Assembly: GCA_009760855.2 (NCBI GenBank)
Contig: WPIO01000032.1
Location: 905,501-969,500 of the forward strand
Origin: Cristatella mucedo
Lineage: Eukaryota; Bryozoa; Phylactolaemata; Cristatellidae
Direction: 5' to 3'
DNA length: 64,000 nt
The position numbers and the translations under genes were made by a program. Positions 57,775-64,000 of the stretch are shown in pieces (position 1 is the stretch's first letter; every line of letters begins with the position of its first letter). A model generated the notes under the pieces. It did not search any database. It was not told where the DNA came from and saw nothing but the letters and a program-made list of their open reading frames with translations.

Positions 57775-58740
57775 GTGCCTATAAAGTAGCCATTAGACTC
57801 CAAGTTGTGAAAAAAGAGAAAGTGAGGGGCCCTCGAGGGCAGCCGAGGAAGTGAATAGCATAGAAGTTACAAAACATGACGGCGGCAAATGTTGTGCTTG
57901 AGTCTACGTATGGAGAGACTAAGTCTTTGAAAAATATTTCAGTTCCACAGTCTAGGAGTTGCACAGAAAATGCTTCTGTCACAAGCAATCAGCAAGCCAC
58001 AGAATGTAAAAGCTAGTTTATTTTCCATTGATGATCTGAGAGCACCAGAAAGCTGAAACTGATGAAGCATCGACATGAATGAAGGTTCGACTTGAATGAA
58101 GCATCGAAATGAAGGCTCAACATGGAGAAGCCGAGCTGCGGCAGGTCATACAGGTTGAATAAGGAAGTTTGCTCTGTATTGGTTATCCGAATGCCATCAG
58201 AGTTCCGTCTCTAAAGGGGACACGCGGCTGACTATCAGGATTTTGTTTAAATAATCACACAGAAATACTCCTTACCGGTAGCCGAACCTTATTGGATATT
58301 TTTTTAGCTATGGTAAAACTAAATTGCCGTATTCTAGTTTAGACAGCAACACCAGAGAGCTAGTGAGTTCTTAAGCCAGCCGACATGGCGGACTCTCATA
58401 TTTTTGATAGGAATCGGATGTGATGGCTAGCCCTGTAGATATCATTCAGTTTTTTAAACTTTCAAAATTGAAGCAATTATCAATGAGGATGCGAATATTT
58501 CGAACACGTGATGAGGGTCGCATTACAGATTCCACCAATTAGAAGAGCAATGTCTCCTATCCTAGCTGAAAGCTCATAGTCTCCTGTGAGTGGCAGTTTC
58601 GTTTCATTGCAGCTTAGTTTTTAGGCTACTGGGCCAAAATCCAGGATCAAATGTTTTCAATGCAGTCATTCAGTGTATCAGTGGCTGCAGCAGACTCCGG
58701 TGGTTTAAATAGCGAATACGATTGGGTTAGTCCTTTATCT
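57775..58740 (-). mobile_element. LINE-B, degenerate
   Basis: The minus strand matches 60750-61700: TTCCACAGTCTAGGA (the WNSLP motif in antisense), GAAACTGATGAAGCA, GGAATCGGATGTGATGGCTAG and GCAGCAGACTCCGGTGGTTT. It is interrupted and frameshifted. Confidence 0.8.
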
Positions 58741-58889
58741 TGAACAAAGATCGCAACTGGTGATGACGTGGCGGCAAGCTAAATCAGCAAATAACGATTG
58801 AAACCTATTAATTTTTTGTTAATTAGCTATACTGATTAAAGGCATATTATATTGTAATCAACAGCCAAGGTAGCATAAAATCCTAGCCC

Positions 58890-59762
58890 GCGTGACATGC
58901 AGGATGCTACAGCTCCGGGAGTTGGCATTGGCATTCAATCTGTTTCAAAGTGTCCTTTTGTTAGACGGTCTCATCAGCTCCACAATCAAGCCTTCCTACT
59001 TTCAGTTACATAAGGTTTCTAAAATTCGGCCTTGTTTAGATAGGGATACGACATCTAAGTTGGTCCGTGCATTTGTGACATCTTGCCTTGACTGCTATGG
59101 GTTCACTGCTTTCTGGACTACAGGCTTGTGCAATTAGGAGCTTACAGCTGGTGCAAAACTCTGCAGCTAGGCTAGTCTGTCAGGAGCGTTGCAATTGCCA
59201 CATCACACCACTTCTCGCCCATCTACACTGGCTACCAGTCAAGCAACGAATCGACTTCAAGGTTTTGTCACTCACTTTTAGGTACCTTCATTCTTTAGCT
59301 CTAGCCTACCTATCAGATCTACTCCCCCTACAAGGCCAAGCATCGTACCACCCACTTTTCGGAAACTAACTGTTTACCTATACCTCGTACAAACCTCAAA
59401 TCCTTTGGAGACCGTGCATTTACATCGTATGCTCCCAAAGCATGGATTTCACTTTCGAGTTGCGTCGCGGCATCTTCTGAATTGACCACATTTGAAAACA
59501 AATTAAAAACGCACCGATTTACGATAGCATTTAGTCTGTCCCCTTGATTCGTCCTTTTCGTACTGACGTTGTGCATGCTGCCAGTAGCCACTCTTGCATG
59601 CTGATCCTGTGCATTTTACCCTTAACCCTGTTATTCTTGTTGCTTATTAAGCATTATACCACCACCTTTCTATTGTGTTTCCTTTGCAGCAAATGTAAAA
59701 CGCCTAGAAAGAGATTAAGTTCTCTGAGGGTGCTTTATCAAAGTGTATTATCATTATTGTTG
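58890..59762 (+). mobile_element. LINE-A 3' half with complete tail
   Basis: The plus strand encodes ISSTIKPSYFQLHKVSKIRP, CLDRDTTSKLVRAFVTSCLD, then GLQACAIRSLQLVQNSAARL, VCQERCNCHITPLLAHLH and WLPVKQRIDFKVLSLTFRYL in slightly shifted frames. It ends in the hairpin AGAGATTAAGTTCTCTGAGG and an ATT-type tail at 59690-59760. Confidence 0.9.
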
Positions 59763-59789
59763 TTAATAGGCCCTTGTAATAAGCAACCT

Positions 59790-60720
59790 TATTTCTGCAA
59801 AAGTTCGAGACCTGCTCGCCTTGACTTAAACTTGGCTAAAATTGGTAAACTGCCCGACGATTAAAGAAAAAACTCCTACTGGTTTCTCTTTCTTTCCCAC
59901 CCCTAGATAAATCAAAACTGGAGGCGGAGTCGCTATTACCATGCCCAGCACTTTGATATTCAGGATTTGTAAGTAGACTCGGAGTAGCCTTTCGAATCTA
60001 TTGTCTTGATTTCAGCCCAAAATTAAGCTACGGATGGTGGCCGTAGTTTATCGCCCACCAGGTACCAAGTCCTCCTTATCTTAGCTTTCTCAAATCTAAT
60101 TTAGATTTATTTGTGAAGAAATCAATCTTTCCTCATTATGGATGATTTCAACATTAATTTTCATAAATTATCTTAAGTCTTCAGCACTAAATTGTTTGAA
60201 CTCACTGACTCACTGTCTTTTGAGGCTCGCGTTCATGGTTCTCCTCATATTAAAGGTCACACGCTCCACCAAATTTTCTCATGCAACTGCACTTTATCAT
60301 CACCACCTATCACAAAACTTTGTTTATCTGACCACATGCACATGTCTTGCAGTCAACAATGTGTTCCCTCCCCCTCCTTATCTAACATCACCTGCGAATC
60401 GTGAAACCTCAAGACCCTTGACATCCATGCTATCCGTGGGAAAATATCTGCTGTCGATCCCCTTCCGACCTGTCATGGTTGGTAGATTGCTACGACACGA
60501 CACTGCCTGACATCTTCAACGAGTTTGCGCTTCTGACTTTGAGCACTGTGAGATGGCCTTTGGTTTACCACTGACATTAGGCTAGCTAGGACTACTAAGC
60601 AAAAGCTTGAAAAAACAACAAAATATCAGTTCTGGCTGTCCATTGACATGCGTACGATCACTACTGTAAATCGTGCCTATAAAACCTAGCAAAGGCCAAG
60701 TCTACCTTGTAATGTATCTC
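59790..60720 (+). mobile_element. LINE fragment with apurinic-type endonuclease domain
   Basis: Frameshifted pieces of the N-terminal endonuclease of an L2/CR1-type LINE appear in order: a DLLALTxTWLK-like motif (ETWL), IKTGGGVAI, VVYRPPGTKS, a degenerate DDFNINF (usually GDFNIH), GHTLHQIFSCNCTLSS and LCLSDHMHM (the SDH catalytic motif), then FTTDIRLARTTKQKLEKTTK. This is the only LINE piece in the window carrying the endonuclease. Confidence 0.82.
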
Positions 60721-60749
60721 CGTCAGTAACTCCACAAAGTCATAAAGAC

Positions 60750-62222
60750 CATATGGTGTTACGCAGGAGAGTTTTGTATAGCGCATTCACAGCCTACGCG
60801 GCTTTCGGCACCAATTCGGAAGCCAACAGACTTCGTCTCACGCAACAAAGAGACAGTGGAAAGCATAGCAGAGTCAGGAGAGCAGTTGAGGTAGTGAGTA
60901 GCATAGAAGTAGCAGTTTAGGACCGCTGAAAAAGATGTGCCATAGTCGGCAGTTGGAGAGTAGTTGTCGTTGCGTAAGAACTGTGGAAGCGAGTTCCACA
61001 GTCTAGGACCGGCAGAGTTAAAGCTTCTATCGCCAACTTTCTTTAAGCGGAGGAATGGGACAGCTAATTTATTGTCCACACAGGAGACACACCTGAGGGC
61101 GCGAACAGGCTGAAACTGATGCAGCAGTTCAGCTAGGTACAAAGGAGCCAAGCCGTGGCGGGCCTTGTGGGTCAGCTTAAGAACTTTGCTCTGTATCCTT
61201 TGCTCAACCGGCAACCATCCTAGCTCTTTCAGCAGAGGTGACTCGTGCTCAAACCGCGAGGACTTGAAGACCAGCCTTGCAGCCATATTCATAGTCAGCT
61301 GTAGTGGCATAATAGCTTTCTTTGGCAGCCCAGCCAAAAGGGAATTACAATAATCAAGCCGAGACAGAACCAAAGAGATAGTTAAATTGTTTACAAGCCA
61401 CTGTGGGAGACAGCTTCTAATCTTGGATAGGGATCGGATGTGATGGCTAGCTGTAGAGGCAGTCTTCTGAATGAAGCTTTTGAAATTGAGGCAGCTGTCG
61501 AACACGACACCTAGATTACGAGCTCGTGGTGAAGGTCGCACAGTGGCATCACCTATTAGAACAGCAAAGCCTTTTAATCCAGCTACACGCTTAGGGTGTC
61601 CAATGAGCAGCAGTTTGGTTTTATCGTCATTTAATTTCAGGAAGTTTTCCGACATCCAGGATCGAATATCGGCAAGGCAAGCATTCAGTTTCTCAGTTGC
61701 TGCAGCAGATTCCGACGGTTTAAATCACAAATACAACTGAGTATCGTCAGCATAGAAGTGATATCCTATTCCATGGGCCTTAATCACTTTTCCCAGAGGT
61801 TGTGTATAAATGGAGAACAGCAAGGGACCAAGAACAGACCCTTGAGGGACTCCACAGGTGACCCTTCTCATGTCTGAGACCTGACCCCCACACGACACGG
61901 ATTAAACACGATCAGACAAGTATGATTCAAACCACGCCAGTGCTTTGTCTGCCAGACCGATCGTTGTTCTCAATTGTTCAGCAGAACTTCGTGATCAATG
62001 GTGTCGAAGGCAGCAGACAGATCTAGCAGAGCTAGGGCAGTGACATTCCCGTCGTCGTTGCCACTTAGAATGTCATTGTTAACACGGAGGAGAGCAGTTT
62101 CAGTAGAGTGCTGCCTCTTGAACCCTGATCGAAATGTTTCTGACATTCCATTATTTTCAATATGTTCAACTTGCTGCTTAGCAACAATTTCTTCAAGAAT
62201 CTTTGACCTTCCATAAAAGAAA
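60750..62222 (-). mobile_element. LINE-B (L2 clade), best-preserved copy
   Basis: The minus strand has a 298-codon frame at 61655-60759: MSENFLKLNDDKTKLLLIGH, NLGVVFDSCLNFKSFIQKT, LSKIRSCLPQWLVNNL, SRLDYCNSLLAGLPKKAIMP, SPLLKELGWLPVEQRIQSKV, then GDRSFNSAGPRLWNSLPQFL. Upstream to 62222 the RT catalytic part is readable with frame changes. The conserved order is the same as in LINE-A but the sequence is clearly a different family. No endonuclease is joined to it. Confidence 0.9.
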
Positions 62223-62224
62223 TT

Positions 62225-62910
62225 ATTGAATCACAAATTCAAAATCAAAAACATGCTGACTTCTGTGATTAGCCTTCTATTTAACCACTACTAGGTAAGC
62301 TATTTTCCCAGTGGTTACTGTGATGATCTAGCTGATCGGTTCTCTAGCTTCTTTGTTAACAAGATAGACAAGATCAGGTTGTCCCTCCCTAAGATGGCGG
62401 CATCCCACTGGACTCATGTCCATCAATTCCATGCAGTCCCTTAATGTCTACATTCAATGTCACTAAGGACCTCGCCCTTAAGTTCATATCCCAAAAGATA
62501 ACTAGCCCCATGGACCATATTATTATTGTCCTGCTTCTATGATGCATTGATCTCCTGCTGCCATGCATAACTATTATCATTAATATGTCATTAACTTCAG
62601 ATCATGTCACGTCCCAGCACCTTTCCAAAAGGCTGTAGTCCGGCCACTACTCAAGAAAGCAACACTAGACCAACATAAGTTGAGCTACTTCCGCCGTCTC
62701 CCTTCTACCGTTCCTGTTAAAGACACTAGAACGAGTCGAGGCCGACCAGTTGAACACATACATAGTTTAAACCCCAAACCTTATAGTAAGTTCAGTGGTT
62801 AAGGTGCTCGCCCCAACTAAGGTCTGGCTGAAGTCGTGGGCTCGAGGCTCCGAGGATTATGTGAAGTACCTGAATAGAGATTAATTTCTCTTGAACGCTA
62901 TGTAAATGAA

Positions 62911-62943
<33 letters not shown>

Positions 62944-63883
62944 AATTAATTAAACTTTACACTCTGGTTTCACAGCTGATCGCCCCACAGATTCGATATT
63001 GCTTCGGGTGTATAACGACCTACTTAGGAACGCAGACTATGGTAGAGCCGTCCAGCTTGTTATGCTCAATCTTTCGGCAGCTTTTGATGCTATCGATCAC
63101 CAAGTCCTTCTTTAGCGCCTCTCTTCTCGCCTGGGCATCACTGGCACAGCTCAGCAATGGTTCTTCACGGAATGGTTAGGGTCCTATCTCAGTGGGAGAA
63201 TACAGAGTACGGCTGTGAATAGACACAGATCATGCCGATGTGATAGCCAAGCTCAATTTGGGCTTTCAGATCTACGCAGGTGACACTCTTTAGTACTTTT
63301 ATTTTTACCTGTCTCAGCCCTCCAGGAGACCAAATTCTCTCAACTCCCTGGCTGCATGCATTGATTACATCAGCATTTGGATTCGAAGCCAACTTTCTTA
63401 TATTGAATGTGGATATAACCAACTTACTAGTTATTGGCAAACCAAGTGTGATTCGGAAATGGAAAAAGTGTAATGCTCACAATCGCTCTGTGATCATTTC
63501 TCATGTTGACCTGCACAAATCTAAGAGTTCTGTTTCAAATTGAACGTTCATTAAACGATCACATCAGCTCCACATTCAAGTCTGCCTAATATCAGCTGCA
63601 TAGCATTGCTAAAACTCTATCTTGTTTAGACTGAGATAACACATCTAAATTGTTTCATGCATTTGTGACGTCCCACCTTGACTTCTGCAGCTCACTGCTC
63701 GCTTGTCTACCGACCGACCTGTGCAATCAGGGGCTTACTACAGGTGCAAAACGCAGCTAGGCTTGTCTGTCGTGAGCTTCACAGTTGCTATGTCACACCA
63801 ATTCTTGCTGACCTGTACTGGCTCCCAGATAAGCAACGCATCAACTTCAAAATTTTCTCACTTAAATTTAGGTCATATCATTA
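62225..63883 (+). mobile_element. LINE-A fragment interrupted by SINE-A
   Basis: From the pre-RT linker (LVDKIDKIRxSL-like), the RT start is FQKAVVRPLLKKATLDQHKL. After the SINE-A it resumes with DSILLRVYNDLLRNADYGRA, VQLVMLNLSAAFDAIDHQVL, a degenerate YADDT box at about 63265-63290 and the C-terminal region up to 63883. Several frameshifts. Confidence 0.87.
62788..62950 (+). mobile_element. SINE-A, copy 5, nested in LINE-A, 5'-truncated
   Basis: It starts within box A (TTCAGTGGTTAAGGTGCTCG), then GTCGTGGGCTCGAGGCTCCG and the LINE-A-like tail, ending in a (TA)n run at 62912-62942. Confidence 0.88.
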
Positions 63884-63884
63884 A

Positions 63885-64000
63885 GTATAATTCGTTTATT
63901 TAGAGCTCCAAGAAAACTTAATTTTCTACTCAGGCGCTTTATATTTCCCTCGGAGCTAGAGCCCACGACCTCAGCCAAACCTTGGTCGGAAGGGGATTAC
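63885..64000 (-). mobile_element. SINE-A, copy 6, cut by the window end
   Basis: Antisense SINE-A: AGGCGCTTTATATTTCCC, then CCCACGACCTCAGCCAAACC and TTGGTCGGAAGGGG. It is inserted at the point where the plus-strand LINE-A stops, so it is probably another nested insertion; the tRNA-like head is partly outside the window. Confidence 0.82.

Overview
The window is genomic DNA from an animal, most likely an invertebrate. It is AT-rich and dominated by interspersed and simple repeats, with few genes. Long introns bounded by canonical GT-AG sites, tRNA-derived SINEs, L2/CR1-type LINEs, pogo/Tigger and hAT relics and long (TA)n/(TG)n/(GA)n tracts all argue for a metazoan. A candidate Ly6/uPAR locus, a SPIN-like hAT MITE and possible introns of 42-51 nt would fit a parasitic flatworm, but a mollusc is also possible. 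The sequence alone does not fix the taxon.

Genes. (1) 9643-10458 (+) is an intact intronless gene for mitochondrial ribosome recycling factor; it is the only gene I can name with confidence. (2) From 24.1 to 41.8 kb (+) there are exon candidates for one or two secreted, probably GPI-anchored Ly6/uPAR (three-finger) proteins: a signal-peptide exon, a Thr/Ser-rich exon, a Ly6 C-terminal-half exon ending in the CC...CN signature (these three share phase-1 junctions), then a CYxC-type exon and a terminal CC...CN exon with a hydrophobic tail and a poly(A) signal. (3) On the minus strand, a GC-rich exon at 50526-49228 and a terminal acidic exon at 46797-46732 with a poly(A) signal form a plausible gene of unknown function; its reading frame is broken by one TGA. 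(4) Two small minus-strand exons at about 52.3-52.06 kb share a possible 51-nt intron and are unassigned.

Repeats. Two L2-clade LINE families (called A and B here) make up much of 25.6-32.8 kb and 52.9-63.9 kb, with clear nesting: A inside B at 30.7-31.4 kb, a SINE inside A at 57.1 kb, and another SINE inside A at 62.8 kb. One SINE family (SINE-A, at least six copies) ends in the same 3' hairpin as LINE-A, which suggests it is mobilised by that LINE. Other mobile DNA: a degenerate hAT transposase (0.4-1.6 kb), a pogo/Tigger relic (17.6-18.95 kb), and a 187-bp SPIN-like hAT MITE at 13589-13775 with a perfect 8-bp target duplication.

Other structure. A very diverged tandem array with a period of roughly 150-185 bp fills about 37.3-40.6 kb, inside a presumed Ly6 intron. 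The 42.1-44.1 kb block combines a purine tract, degenerate CCCTAAA-like repeats and inverted G-rich motifs. A (TA)n run of about 206 bp lies at 17029-17234, next to an AT-rich perfect palindrome.
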